Shown one piece after another: positions 17,413-26,560 of a DNA stretch of 64,000 nt. The notes below the pieces were generated by a model. The model worked only from the letters and a program-made list of their open reading frames with translations. It ran no database searches and had not been told where the DNA came from. Positions within the stretch are counted from its first letter, which is position 1. Each line of letters begins with the position of its first letter. The DNA comes from Rossellomorea vietnamensis (GTDB lineage: Bacteria; Bacillota; Bacilli; Bacillales; Bacillaceae_B): positions 124,001 through 188,000 of the forward strand of contig NZ_LIXZ01000004.1 of NCBI RefSeq assembly GCF_001305855.1. Reading direction: 5' to 3'. Both the position numbers and the translations under genes were made by a program.

Positions 17413-18801
17413 TTGTCGAATATCAAACCAGAAACGATGGTTGCCACTATAGAAGAGTTAGATCAAAAGGGTTCCGGCCAGGCTGTGATCTGGCGTGAGA
17501 ATGAGCTTGGGAATCCGAAAAAGCTGAAGCTGACGATTCCTCAGACGCTGCTAGGGGAAAAGGTGAAAGTGACAGTCGACCAGCCGGAACGAAGAAGACG
17601 GAAAGTGATGGCGGATGAAATACTGGAACCGAACCCAGAACGCATTTCTCCACCTTGCCCGCATTTTGACCGATGCGGAGGTTGTGTGTGGCAGCATTGG
17701 GACTATGAAGGTCAGTTGAAGCACAAGACGGATCACGTGAAGGAAGCTCTGAAGGAACAGGGGTTTGATCCCGCACTTGTCCGTAACACGATGGGTATGG
17801 ACAACCCTTGGCGTTACCGGAATAAAATGGAGTTTACCTTCTCACCGGAGGGAGCCCTCGGCTTGCATGAACAGGGGAATTTCAGAAAGATCATTTCTCT
17901 TGAAACGTGCCTGATCGCAAGTGAGGAAATGGTGGAAGCGACGATGGAAGTCGCTGATTGGGTGAAGGATCATCATTTACAAGGGTATGACAAAGACAAG
18001 CATGAAGGATTACTGCGCCACTTAATGGTCCGCCAATCGTTTGCGACAGGCGAATTGATGCTTGCCTTGTTCGCAACGGAAGCACCTGATTCTCATCCGG
18101 AGGCCGTTCGGGACCTGGTCAAGCGTGTCGGCGAGAAATTCCCTCACGTGAAAAGCTTATTATGGCTGGAAAACACGGCATGGGCAGACCGTACTCAGGC
18201 GGAGGAGATCCATCTGTTGGACGGGCGTGATTTCATCTATGACGAAATGGACGGCTACCGTTTCCGTCTTTGGTTTGACACGTTCTTCCAGACGAATCCT
18301 ACCCAGGCACAGAAGCTCGTGGACCTGGCGATTGAAATGAGCCAGCCGAAAGAAACGGAAAAGATGATCGACCTTTTCTGTGGGGTAGGGACGTTTTCCC
18401 TTCCATTCGCAAGCCGGGTGGGTGAGCTTGCAGGTATTGAAATCGTGGAAAGCTCCATCGAATCGGCGAAACGGAATGCCGATGATAACGGGATCTCAAA
18501 TACTACATTCCTTGCGAAGGATGCGAGGAAGGGAATCGATCAGATGCTTGAAACGTTCGGCCATCCGCAGCTGTTGATGCTGGATCCTCCGCGGTCCGGT
18601 GCAGGAGGTAAGGTAATGAGAAGGATCGGACGCGCGAAACCGGAGCGGATCGTGTACGTTTCATGCAACCCGGATACATTCGCGACGGATATCAAGGAGC
18701 TTGAGCCATTCGGCTACACCCTTGATGCCGTTCAACCTGTTGACCTGTTCCCCCATACAGTGCACGTGGAATGTGTCGCGACACTGACATTGAACTCATA
18801 A
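17413..18801 (+). CDS. rlmCD: 23S rRNA (uracil-5-)-methyltransferase, RlmCD type
   Basis: A 462-residue SAM-dependent RNA m5U methyltransferase. A TRAM domain (about 1-70) is followed by the four-cysteine iron-sulfur motif (CPHFDRCGGC and the Cys in LETCLIA). The Rossmann domain has DLFCGVGTFSLPF, LDPPRSGAG, and the catalytic Cys in VYVSCNPDTFATD. Bacillus uses one enzyme of this family (RlmCD) for U747 and U1939 of 23S rRNA; the exact target here is inferred. Translation starts at TTG 17413, supported by GGAGGAC at correct spacing. Confidence 0.9.
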   Translation: MSNIKPETMVATIEELDQKGSGQAVIWRENELGNPKKLKLTIPQTLLGEKVKVTVDQPERRRRKVMADEILEPNPERISPPCPHFDRCGGCVWQHWDYEGQLKHKTDHVKEALKEQGFDPALVRNTMGMDNPWRYRNKMEFTFSPEGALGLHEQGNFRKIISLETCLIASEEMVEATMEVADWVKDHHLQGYDKDKHEGLLRHLMVRQSFATGELMLALFATEAPDSHPEAVRDLVKRVGEKFPHVKSLLWLENTAWADRTQAEEIHLLDGRDFIYDEMDGYRFRLWFDTFFQTNPTQAQKLVDLAIEMSQPKETEKMIDLFCGVGTFSLPFASRVGELAGIEIVESSIESAKRNADDNGISNTTFLAKDARKGIDQMLETFGHPQLLMLDPPRSGAGGKVMRRIGRAKPERIVYVSCNPDTFATDIKELEPFGYTLDAVQPVDLFPHTVHVECVATLTLNS

Positions 18802-18828
18802 AAGGAACCAAACCGGTTCCCTTCGAAG

Positions 18829-18866
18829 AAATCCCTGACGCTATAATCAGCGTCAGGGATTTTTCA
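18829..18866 (+). terminator. Terminator of rlmCD-type gene
   Basis: AATCCCTGACGCT and AGCGTCAGGGATT form a strong stem followed by a T-run. A second small hairpin (GGAACC/GGTTCC) precedes it at about 18804-18819. Confidence 0.88.
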
Positions 18867-18873
18867 ATGCTGA

Positions 18874-18938
18874 GAGGGACGGACCTCCCATTCATGCTTC
18901 AACCAAGCATTTTAGTCATGTATAGAGGTCCGTCCCTC
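18874..18938. repeat. 65-bp two-armed repeat (GAGGGACGGACCTC family)
   Basis: The left arm GAGGGACGGACCTC (18874-18887) and right arm GAGGTCCGTCCCTC (18925-18938) are exact inverted copies. The 37-bp centre has its own short hairpin (ATGCTT/AAGCAT). Length and arms match the copies at 58658-58722 and 60985-61049, but the centre differs. It sits between convergent genes and may also act as a terminator. Confidence 0.88.
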
Positions 18939-18943
18939 ATTCG

Positions 18944-19537
18944 TCACTTTAGTGCCCTTGATTTGTTCGGAATGTTGGTGAGGTTCCATTTGGCACCGTC
19001 CCCTTTTGGATCTGTGATACTGACGATCGGGGCGACTTTGATCATCCCGGAGAGCGTGTTGCCATTATACTCGAAATCGAGGTAGCCGATGTTGTGGGCG
19101 ATGTCCTCTCCCCAGAAGCCGTAGATTTCCTGAATCTTGGATTTTTGGATGGCGGGGTTAAAGAGAACCTCCAGTTTGTAGCGGGATTGCGGATTGACCC
19201 GGTCCACTTTGATTTGAAAATTCCCTTTATCGTCCACCGCCCCGGTGCTTTCCGTGACATATTCATCGGTTTCTTCTCCCTGCCAGTTGATGACCCTGGC
19301 GTAGGATTCCATTTCACCATAATCTTTAAGGCCGGCAAATAGGATGCTGTCCTCTGGAAGATTGGATTTCCCTTCCACGATTAGTTCTTTTCCTTGAAGG
19401 GAGACGGTCCCGCTCATTTCAATCCTGACCCCGGATGGAGCTTCTTGTCTTTGAGGGAGTTCCGTTGCCATTTCAACCCTGCATCCGGTCAGTACGATGA
19501 GAATGGGAAAGAGGATCAATAATAGTTGATTTCTCAA
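18944..19537 (-). CDS. Lipoprotein of the second orphan permease cassette
   Basis: A 197-residue exported lipoprotein: a short signal peptide ends in the lipobox LTGC (Cys19), followed by a beta-rich domain with no family I recognise. It starts with a TTG that overlaps the stop of the upstream permease (TTGA), preceded by AGGGAGG, so it is translationally coupled and belongs to the permease operon. It is far too small for a peptide-type substrate-binding protein, so it may be an accessory subunit. The similar cassette at 4.9-6.8 kb lacks this gene. Confidence 0.75.
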   Translation of the reverse strand: MRNQLLLILFPILIVLTGCRVEMATELPQRQEAPSGVRIEMSGTVSLQGKELIVEGKSNLPEDSILFAGLKDYGEMESYARVINWQGEETDEYVTESTGAVDDKGNFQIKVDRVNPQSRYKLEVLFNPAIQKSKIQEIYGFWGEDIAHNIGYLDFEYNGNTLSGMIKVAPIVSITDPKGDGAKWNLTNIPNKSRALK

Positions 19538-20559
19538 TGCGATTCCTCCCTTGAGCGGTTTGTAAACGTGAATGGATCATCAAACATGGATGAAGGTGGA
19601 GTCTGTTTGGAAATGGGCTTTGCCTCGCCGACAGGGAGGTTATCTTCAAGGAGAACCTCTTTTAAGAATCTGGTCACTTCATTGATGCAAAAGATGGAGA
19701 TCGCAAAAAATAGTAGTGGGGTAAGCACCAGCCATGTATGCAGAAAGACCATCTGAATATTGATGCTCATCGTCGCCGCCCATTCATTTGTATAAGAGAA
19801 GTATTCAGGTATGTGCTCCATGATTCCGAACTCCGCTATCTTCAACCCTCCCAAACAGATATGCAGAACCCCAAGTTGAATGAGAAGGTAAAGGGTCTGT
19901 GATATTTGCTCTGAAAACATGACAAGGGCATGACGGCTGAAATGTGGACGCAGGTGCCGCTTGATTATATAGTATTTCGATGCCCCGATTTGTCTCGATA
20001 CACTAACGAAATCATTCTTTAAATACTCCTTCATTTCTTCCCCCATATACAAGCCAAGAGAAGGGATCACGATGATGGCGATCACGAAAACCTCAATGAC
20101 CAGAAACCGGAATGAAAACATGGCCTCTGCTTCAAAGGCAAGCTGCAGGGGAGTGAGGAGAACGAAAGCAATGATCGCAAGGGGGATAAAGTTGAATGTA
20201 TCCCCGATTCCCTTAATCATCTGCCTGGCCCAATCAGGGAGAAAAGCATACACAATCCCGAACGCGAACCCACCGGCCATGCGGAGGAGTGCGATGATCA
20301 TAGCCGACAGCAAGGTATATTTCGCACCGGACAATAGTAAATAAAATAAATTCCGTCCGAGTTTGTCACTTCCGAGGGGCTTCATTTCCTCCATCGTATA
20401 AGGGGGATCTGCGATGATCTTCCCTGCATCATCCTTTAAATAAGGGGGACCCGGTTCCAGTAGCTCCGGATAGACGGCGGGCACGATGAAGCTTGCTGAG
20501 ACCAGAACCAGAAGAAAACCTAAAGGCAGCCAGAAGCGTGGTGATGTAAGCACTCTCAT
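19534..20559 (-). CDS. ABC permease, DppC/OppC-like (second orphan pair)
   Basis: A 341-residue permease with an N-terminal helix, an external segment carrying MKPLGSDKLGRNLFY (the PLGTDxxGRD-type signature), five further helices and a degenerate EAA loop (SRQIGASKYYIIKRHLRP). Same length as its paralogue at 5781-6806. The start at 20559 has GAGGAGG upstream and overlaps the preceding stop by ATGA; the longer frame starting at 20586 lies inside the upstream gene. Role and substrate unknown. Confidence 0.82.
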   Translation of the reverse strand: MRVLTSPRFWLPLGFLLVLVSASFIVPAVYPELLEPGPPYLKDDAGKIIADPPYTMEEMKPLGSDKLGRNLFYLLLSGAKYTLLSAMIIALLRMAGGFAFGIVYAFLPDWARQMIKGIGDTFNFIPLAIIAFVLLTPLQLAFEAEAMFSFRFLVIEVFVIAIIVIPSLGLYMGEEMKEYLKNDFVSVSRQIGASKYYIIKRHLRPHFSRHALVMFSEQISQTLYLLIQLGVLHICLGGLKIAEFGIMEHIPEYFSYTNEWAATMSINIQMVFLHTWLVLTPLLFFAISIFCINEVTRFLKEVLLEDNLPVGEAKPISKQTPPSSMFDDPFTFTNRSREESH

Positions 20560-21509
20560 GAACTGACCTCCTCTCCCGATAACCATTTCTTTAGAAAAAC
20601 GGCTCCCAAAGTAAAAATAAGAAAAAACGGTATGTAAATCATCAGCATCCCGACGAAAAATGCACTTGGCGTATTCCTTGAAACATCGAGAAGTACATTC
20701 ATAAATCCGTTGATATTAAAAAGGATTTCGATGATCAACAGATTTGAAAGCATCAAAAGAAAAATCGGTTTAATATGGAAATAAAAGTGAAGCCATACAT
20801 TTTGAAATAAGTGAACCCATATTGTATAGGCTTTTGAGAACCCCTTAGAATACGAGTACTCCACGTAAGGCTTCTCTTCTTCTTCCCGAAGCTGAAATAT
20901 GAAATGTTTTGTTAAAAACGCAATCGGCATTATGCTAAGACAAATTATTGGAAGCAGATAAATTTTTTCATCGCCGAGAGTATAAATGTCAAATAGCAAA
21001 ATATCCGTTTTCTTGAAAAACCAGATGATAAACAGCTGGATGATCACAATGATCATGACGTCGGGAAGGGAATCCAGTGAGTCGAGTAAACGGAAGCAGA
21101 TTCGATACACCCTCTTTGGGAGAAACATAAACAAATAGCTCACAAGGGAGGATGTGATGGCAGCCAGGAAAAAAGCCAGAACTAAAAGTGAGAATGAGTA
21201 ACCGAACAATTGAAAAAATAACGGGTAAAGCGAATAGCTTTTGTAGTCCATAGGATCCCCGACTTTGAAGATGATAGAAGTGGGATGAAGCATTTCACGT
21301 CCGATCTCCTGAAGGGTTTGAAGATATTTCCCCAGCATGATGACTAATTCAGTATCGTATGCAAGGAGCGAGCCCGCCCCACTGAAAAGGTATAGACCGA
21401 TACATGTAAGTAGGAACTGAATTGGTAGACCGACGACCTGGAATCTTTTCAGTAGAAACGCCCCCTTATCTTTTAGCCCAATTATAACGTTTTGTGACAA
21501 TGATTTCAA
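20556..21509 (-). CDS. ABC permease, DppB/OppB-like (second orphan pair)
   Basis: A ~300-residue membrane protein with about six hydrophobic segments, first gene of a three-gene operon (permease, permease, lipoprotein). Its EAA-like loop is EKPYVEYSYSKGFSKAYTIW. The start is uncertain: the TTG at 21509 has no ribosome site, whereas AAGGGGG lies eight bases before a CTG at 21452, and starting there (LKRFQVVG...) aligns best with the paralogue at 4915. No ATPase or binding protein is adjacent. Confidence 0.78.
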   Translation of the reverse strand: MKSLSQNVIIGLKDKGAFLLKRFQVVGLPIQFLLTCIGLYLFSGAGSLLAYDTELVIMLGKYLQTLQEIGREMLHPTSIIFKVGDPMDYKSYSLYPLFFQLFGYSFSLLVLAFFLAAITSSLVSYLFMFLPKRVYRICFRLLDSLDSLPDVMIIVIIQLFIIWFFKKTDILLFDIYTLGDEKIYLLPIICLSIMPIAFLTKHFIFQLREEEEKPYVEYSYSKGFSKAYTIWVHLFQNVWLHFYFHIKPIFLLMLSNLLIIEILFNINGFMNVLLDVSRNTPSAFFVGMLMIYIPFFLIFTLGAVFLKKWLSGEEVSS

Positions 21510-21620
21510 AATAATTTAAATTTTTACAATTGTGTTAATCCCACGGGTGTTAGCCGCTTGTATAGTAATCCCATCTGATGAAAAACCTATTGGTATACAT
21601 ACATAGGAAAGGATGGTTGA

Positions 21621-23015
21621 ATGAAAGACGAGCATTTATTGACCCAAACGGTAGCCCATCACCAACAAAAGAAGCAGGAGAAAAGGGAAGGAACGAAGCT
21701 CAGCTGGTGGCAGCTTTCCCTGATTGGGATCGGATCCGTCATCGGGGCAGGATTCTTTCTGGGGACAGGGTTATCCATCAAGACGGCCGGACCTTCCATA
21801 CTCATCGATTACATCATCGCCGGAGTGACGGCATATTTCGTATTTAGTGCCCTGGCGGAAATGATTACGAATGATCCACAAAAGGGGACGTTTCGAATAT
21901 ACGCGAAGAAAGCATTCGGACATTCTTTCGGGTTTGTCTCAGGGTGGATGTACTGGCTATCTGGCATCCTGATCATGTCCAGTGAAATCGTGGCGTTATC
22001 GACTTTCACTCAGTTTTGGTTTCCCTATGTCCCGTTATGGATCTTTTCCATTCTTTATGCGGCCCTCGGGTTCGGCATCAATCTTTTGGGGGCGAGCAAC
22101 TTCGGCAAAATTGAATCGGTTTTTGCCGTGATTAAATTATCCACTTTGCTTATTTTTATTGTGTTCGGTGCTCTCCTGTTATTTCACATTATCACGCCTT
22201 CAGAGCTTGCGTCTGCCAAGGATGCAGGCATCTCGCCTTTCATGCCTGAGGGAATCAAAGGAACCTGGGCGGCGCTGATTTTTGTGTTTTTCTCATTCGG
22301 GGGAATTGCCGTTCTTGGAATCGCCTCCCATGAATTACGGGACCAGAAAGATGTCCCTAAGGCAGGGAAGGGGACATTGTTTTCATTAGTGACGGTATAT
22401 GTTCTTTCCTTGTTCTTTGTCATGAGCATGGTGTCCTGGACAAAGATCAACGAGTCAGAAAGCCCATTTGTTACGGCGCTCTCGACTTACCACATTCCGT
22501 TCCTTGATTCGATTTTCAATATCATCATTATCAGTGCTGCTTTTTCGACGATGGTAGGGGCTTTATTCTCTATCACGAATGTAATGATATCCTTGGCTGT
22601 TGATGGGGATGCGCCTAAGGGATTCGCTGAAAAAAATGACCGGGGAGTGGCGGTGAAGTCCTTGATGATCACAGCGGTCGGGCTTGGGGTATCGATTCTG
22701 TTTTCCTTCCTTTTGCCCAATGAAGTGTACGAATACATCACGACCGCCGCCGGAGTCATGCTGATCCTGAACTGGGGCGTCATCCTTGTCTCCCATATAA
22801 AGCTGCATCCTTCGTATGACGCATCGAATGGAAAATTTAAGATGTTTGGATACCCCTTTACTTCATATGCAGGGATCGCCCTGATTCTCCTTGCGATTTC
22901 AGGTGCTCTGGTCCACGCGAATCAACGAATCGGGTTGTTCATCTCACTGGGGTTGATCCTTATGATTTATCTTTCGTATTGGGGTGTTTTCGGCAGGGGC
23001 CATAAAGGACATTAG
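21621..23015 (+). CDS. APC-superfamily amino acid permease
   Basis: A 464-residue transporter with twelve predicted membrane helices. The first helix carries the APC signature GIGSVIGAGFFLGTG and the second conserved region (GTFRIYAKKAFGHSFGFVSGW) fits the amino acid transporter family. It is likely a proton-coupled amino acid importer of the plasma membrane; the substrate is not readable. The start is supported by AGGA upstream. Divergent from the orphan permease operon, and monocistronic with its own terminator. Confidence 0.9.
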   Translation: MKDEHLLTQTVAHHQQKKQEKREGTKLSWWQLSLIGIGSVIGAGFFLGTGLSIKTAGPSILIDYIIAGVTAYFVFSALAEMITNDPQKGTFRIYAKKAFGHSFGFVSGWMYWLSGILIMSSEIVALSTFTQFWFPYVPLWIFSILYAALGFGINLLGASNFGKIESVFAVIKLSTLLIFIVFGALLLFHIITPSELASAKDAGISPFMPEGIKGTWAALIFVFFSFGGIAVLGIASHELRDQKDVPKAGKGTLFSLVTVYVLSLFFVMSMVSWTKINESESPFVTALSTYHIPFLDSIFNIIIISAAFSTMVGALFSITNVMISLAVDGDAPKGFAEKNDRGVAVKSLMITAVGLGVSILFSFLLPNEVYEYITTAAGVMLILNWGVILVSHIKLHPSYDASNGKFKMFGYPFTSYAGIALILLAISGALVHANQRIGLFISLGLILMIYLSYWGVFGRGHKGH

Positions 23016-23059
23016 CGGAAAAGAACGGTATAATGAAAGGGAGATAAAAGGGAAATTCA

Positions 23060-23098
23060 CCAAAAAATCATAGAACAACGTCTATGGTTTTTTGTTTT
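23060..23098 (+). terminator. Terminator of amino acid permease gene
   Basis: AAAAAATCATAGA and TCTATGGTTTTTT form a stem (one T-G) followed by T-rich sequence. Confidence 0.8.
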
Positions 23099-23126
23099 AC
23101 TTAATGAAAAGGAGGAGAGGACGACA

Positions 23127-24572
23127 ATGGAAAAGAAAACAGGTTGGAATCTCGACACCAGTTATAGAAGTCTTCCGGCAACATTTTTCACTCTTCAAGA
23201 TCCGGAACCGGTGCGTGCACCTGAGCTGGTTGTTTTAAATGAGCAGGTTGCTGAATCCCTGGGGCTTGATGCAGAAAAACTTGGAGCGGATGTCCTATCG
23301 GGCAATGAAATCCCAAATGGAGCTGATCCCCTTGCTCAAGCATATGCCGGCCATCAGTTCGGACATTTCAATATGCTGGGTGATGGACGCGCTGTCCTGA
23401 TCGGGGAGCAGATCACTCCGGGGGGAGAACGATTTGATATACAGCTTAAAGGGGGAGGAAGAACCCCTTATTCCCGTGGAGGAGACGGTCGTGCGGGACT
23501 CGGTCCCATGCTCCGGGAGCACATCATCAGTGAAGCGATGCACGGACTCGGGATCCCCACGACGAGGAGTCTTGCTGTGGTCACTACAGGAGAACCCATC
23601 TACCGGGAAACCGAACAGCGGGGTGCGATCCTGACCAGGGTGGCCGCAAGCCATCTCCGTGTCGGGACGTTCCAGTTCGCTTCAAGATTCGGTGAGGTAG
23701 ATGATCTTCTTGCTCTTGCTGATTATGCCCTCGAGCGCCATTATCCAGAAGGAATCGATGCTCCGAACCGTTACCTTTTCCTACTGAAGGAAGTCATCAA
23801 ACGCCAGGCTGCCCTTATCGCTAAGTGGCAGGTGGTCGGTTTCATCCACGGAGTCATGAACACAGATAATATGACGATCAGCGGGGAAACGATTGATTAC
23901 GGGCCATGTGCCTTCATGGATACATATGACCCGAAAACGGTCTTCAGTTCCATCGATGCACAAGGAAGATATGCATATGGGAATCAGCCGCCGATTGCGG
24001 GATGGAATCTCGCACGCTTTGCCGAAAGCCTGCTTCCGATCCTTCATGACGAACAGGAAGAATCTTTGAAACTTGCACAGAATGCGGTACTGGAATTCCC
24101 TAAATTGTATGAGAGTCATTGGCTGAATGGCATGAGGGCGAAACTGGGATTATTCAATAGTGAAGAAGGAGATCGTTCCCTTGCTGAAGATCTATTGGTA
24201 CTGATGAATAAGCATCAGGCAGACTTTACGAATACATTCCGGAGCCTGACACTGGGGCGTGAAGAATCAGACTTGTTCAAGACTCCTGATTATGCGGTTT
24301 GGAAAGAACAATGGAAGGAAAGGTTAGGGAGACAGGACGAGACGATGGAAGCTTCCCGACAGCGGATGCGCACGAGCAATCCGTCGGTCATCCCTCGCAA
24401 CCACAAGGTCGAAGAAGCGCTCAAGGCAGCAGTCGAAGAGGATGATCTCACTATCATGAACGACTTGCTTGCAGTTCTGAAAGATCCGTACGCTTACTCT
24501 TCAGACCAGGAAGAGTATTGCGCACCTCCAAGTCCGTCTAACCGTCCGTATCGTACCTATTGTGGAACGTAA
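23127..24572 (+). CDS. selO: Protein adenylyltransferase SelO (YdiU family)
   Basis: A 481-residue pseudokinase-fold AMPylator that transfers AMP from ATP to Ser/Thr/Tyr of target proteins, linked in other bacteria to redox stress. Typical motifs are present: [36 protein letters not shown], and the inverted-kinase active site [12 protein letters not shown] with [10 protein letters not shown]. The C-terminus ends YCGT, as in bacterial members that keep a Cys where animal enzymes have selenocysteine. Start with AAAGGAGGAGAGG upstream. Confidence 0.95.
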   Translation: MEKKTGWNLDTSYRSLPATFFTLQDPEPVRAPELVVLNEQVAESLGLDAEKLGADVLSGNEIPNGADPLAQAYAGHQFGHFNMLGDGRAVLIGEQITPGGERFDIQLKGGGRTPYSRGGDGRAGLGPMLREHIISEAMHGLGIPTTRSLAVVTTGEPIYRETEQRGAILTRVAASHLRVGTFQFASRFGEVDDLLALADYALERHYPEGIDAPNRYLFLLKEVIKRQAALIAKWQVVGFIHGVMNTDNMTISGETIDYGPCAFMDTYDPKTVFSSIDAQGRYAYGNQPPIAGWNLARFAESLLPILHDEQEESLKLAQNAVLEFPKLYESHWLNGMRAKLGLFNSEEGDRSLAEDLLVLMNKHQADFTNTFRSLTLGREESDLFKTPDYAVWKEQWKERLGRQDETMEASRQRMRTSNPSVIPRNHKVEEALKAAVEEDDLTIMNDLLAVLKDPYAYSSDQEEYCAPPSPSNRPYRTYCGT

Positions 24573-24624
24573 AGAAGCGGGTTTTCGGCAACTCTAGAAC
24601 CAAAATGGAAAGGTGGAACGAAAC

Positions 24625-25659
24625 ATGAAGGCTGTTCAAGTTACAGGGTATGGAGATGTCGACATGCTCGAAGTAGTGGATATTGTAATTCCGCCCCCAA
24701 AAAAGGGAGAGGTCCTTGTCAAAGTGAAAGCGTGTGCCATCAACAATACAGAAATCTGGATGAGAGAAGGCGCCTATGGAACAGAAGAAAAGTCAGGCTG
24801 GCGTCCTGAAGGTGTCCAGTTCCCACGGGTTCCCGGATCGGATATCACCGGTGAAATAGTAGAAGTGGGTGCCGATGTTTCTGAAACCCTAGTGGGGAAA
24901 TCTGTTGTTCTTTTCCCATTCACTTCAAGCGGCACGGAAGGTAGCGAACATATATCAGATGATATGTCATTCATCGGTTCCGAATATGACGGCGGATATG
25001 CAGAATACGTCGCATGGCCTGCAGAACTCTGTTATGACATGCCTCTCTCCACGTATGAAGAAAGTGCCGTGTTTTCCGTCAGCGGTTTGACGGCATGGCA
25101 TATGGTGGAACAGATCCAGGCTCAGCCTTCGGAAACGATTGTCGTCACCGGTGCCAATGGCGGTGTGGGATCATTGAATGTTCAAATTGCCTCCAAAGTA
25201 TTTGGATCAAAGGTCATTGCCATAGTGGGTGATTTGGCTTTAGAAGAGAAGATGAAAGAACTCGGGGCCACACACGTCTTGTCCTATAGGTCGGCGAACC
25301 TTGCCGAGGAAATCGTTGAAGTAAATGGAGGTCCTGTCGATTCGGTGTTGGATGTAGTAGGGGATGCACTGTTTGAAACATCCCTTGAAGTCTTGAAAAA
25401 AGGCGGCAAGTTTTGCATATCCGGATCCGCCGGTGGTCAGAAAACTCAACTCGATTTCAGAACCCTCTATTTAAAACATATCACGTTCTATGGTTCGGTC
25501 TTAGGGACAAGAGAAGAGTTCAAACGTATGCTTGGTGCGATCTCCGAAGGGAAAATCAAGCCGGTCATTGACCGGACGTTTTCACTGGAACAGGCGGGTG
25601 AAGCACAAACCTATTTTAAACATTCAGGAAAACTGGGGAAGATCGTCTTACTTCCCTGA
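24625..25659 (+). CDS. Zinc-type alcohol dehydrogenase/quinone oxidoreductase family protein
   Basis: A 344-residue medium-chain dehydrogenase/reductase. The N-terminal GroES-like domain (about 1-125) has GSDITGEIVEVG, and the Rossmann domain has the NAD(P)-binding run VVTGANGGVGSLNVQIA. The usual catalytic zinc Cys is not obvious (ACAINNTEIWMREG has Cys but replaces the Cys-x-x-Asp/His pattern), so it fits the zinc-free quinone oxidoreductase/enoyl reductase side better. The ATG at 24625 has AAAGGTGG upstream. Substrate unknown. Confidence 0.85.
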   Translation: MKAVQVTGYGDVDMLEVVDIVIPPPKKGEVLVKVKACAINNTEIWMREGAYGTEEKSGWRPEGVQFPRVPGSDITGEIVEVGADVSETLVGKSVVLFPFTSSGTEGSEHISDDMSFIGSEYDGGYAEYVAWPAELCYDMPLSTYEESAVFSVSGLTAWHMVEQIQAQPSETIVVTGANGGVGSLNVQIASKVFGSKVIAIVGDLALEEKMKELGATHVLSYRSANLAEEIVEVNGGPVDSVLDVVGDALFETSLEVLKKGGKFCISGSAGGQKTQLDFRTLYLKHITFYGSVLGTREEFKRMLGAISEGKIKPVIDRTFSLEQAGEAQTYFKHSGKLGKIVLLP

Positions 25660-25671
25660 TATATATGCAAT

Positions 25672-25706
25672 AAGCTCGGAGTCATATGTGATTCCGAGCT
25701 TTTTTG
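25672..25706 (+). terminator. Terminator
   Basis: AAGCTCGGAAT-type arms (AAGCTCGGA and TCCGAGCTT) flank a short loop and a run of T follows. Confidence 0.88.
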
Positions 25707-25840
25707 CTGAATAAAAGGATTGAACGGGGGATAAGCCGAACTATACACATATAGACTTAAAAGGGGGCGGTTCATGATGAAAAAGATTACCGAACGACAT
25801 CCATTTAAAAGAGGACTAAAATCGTAAAGGGGTTTTGTAT

Positions 25841-26413
25841 GTGAAGCAGGCATTACTTGTCATTGATGTGCAACAGGAACTAGTGGAAGGAAACGAGAAA
25901 GAGCAGGCGGTTTTTCAAAAAGAAAAACTGATCGAGACCATCAACAGCGTGATCACGCAAGCAAAGGAAGCGGATGCCCACATCGTCTTCATCAGGGATA
26001 AAGACGTCGCTGGCGGTACCGGTGAAGGATTCGAGGTGCATCGAGGCATTGAGATTCCGGAGAATGCAGAGGTGTTTGATAAGCTCGCCACCAACTCGTT
26101 TTACGGGACGCCGTTACTCTCATTCTTAAAAGAAAAAGAGGTGGGGCATCTCGTGATTGCGGGCTGTCAGACAGAGTACTGCATCGATACGGCTGTCCGC
26201 TATGCGACGGTGAGCGGTTTCGATGTGACCCTGGTGGCTGATGGGCATTCCACCAAGGATTCTCAAGCCTTGAAAGCTGAGCAAATCATCGCCCATCATA
26301 ATGCCGCACTGAGAGGTCATTACAATGTGGATCATTTCTCGGATGTGAGGCCATCCAATGAGGAACTGTTCCAGCCAAAGCATGATGAGTATCGAAAGGA
26401 ATATGGAATGTAG
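25841..26413 (+). CDS. Cysteine hydrolase of the isochorismatase family
   Basis: A 190-residue alpha/beta hydrolase of the isochorismatase/nicotinamidase group. The catalytic Asp is in LLVIDVQQ, a conserved Lys follows mid-protein, and the nucleophilic Cys is in AGCQTEYCIDTAVRYA. The exact amide or ester substrate cannot be told. The GTG at 25841 is chosen because AAAGGGG lies eight bases before it; an in-frame TTG at 25835 is too close. Monocistronic, with a terminator downstream. Confidence 0.9.
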   Translation: MKQALLVIDVQQELVEGNEKEQAVFQKEKLIETINSVITQAKEADAHIVFIRDKDVAGGTGEGFEVHRGIEIPENAEVFDKLATNSFYGTPLLSFLKEKEVGHLVIAGCQTEYCIDTAVRYATVSGFDVTLVADGHSTKDSQALKAEQIIAHHNAALRGHYNVDHFSDVRPSNEELFQPKHDEYRKEYGM

Positions 26414-26419
26414 AAAGAG

Positions 26420-26454
26420 CGGGCCCATTTCATTTGATGAAGTGGGCTTTTATT
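26420..26454 (+). terminator. Terminator
   Basis: GCCCATTTCAT and ATGAAGTGGGC form a stem, followed by TTTTATTATT. Confidence 0.8.
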
Positions 26455-26474
26455 ATTCCCTAGACAGGCTGTGT

Positions 26475-26537
26475 TTGACAATCAATATTCTTCCAGTTAA
26501 AATATGAATGTATTCATAAATGAACGTATTCATATTT
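26475..26537 (+). promoter_or_regulatory. SigA promoter overlapped by TetR operator
   Basis: TTGACA (26475-26480) and TAAAAT (26498-26503) are 17 bp apart, a near-ideal vegetative promoter. A long imperfect palindrome (AATATGAAT at about 26500, mirrored by ATTCATATT ending near 26535) starts in the -10 box and covers the transcription start. This is the expected place for autorepression by the TetR protein encoded just downstream. Confidence 0.8.
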
Positions 26538-26560
26538 TTGTATTCAAAGGAGCAATGAAC

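Noticed and set aside
25774-25827. 17-codon ORF (starts MMKKITERHPFKRG) before the cysteine hydrolase
   Set aside because: Has a GGGGG run upstream but is very short, with no link to a terminator or target; not enough to call a leader peptide.
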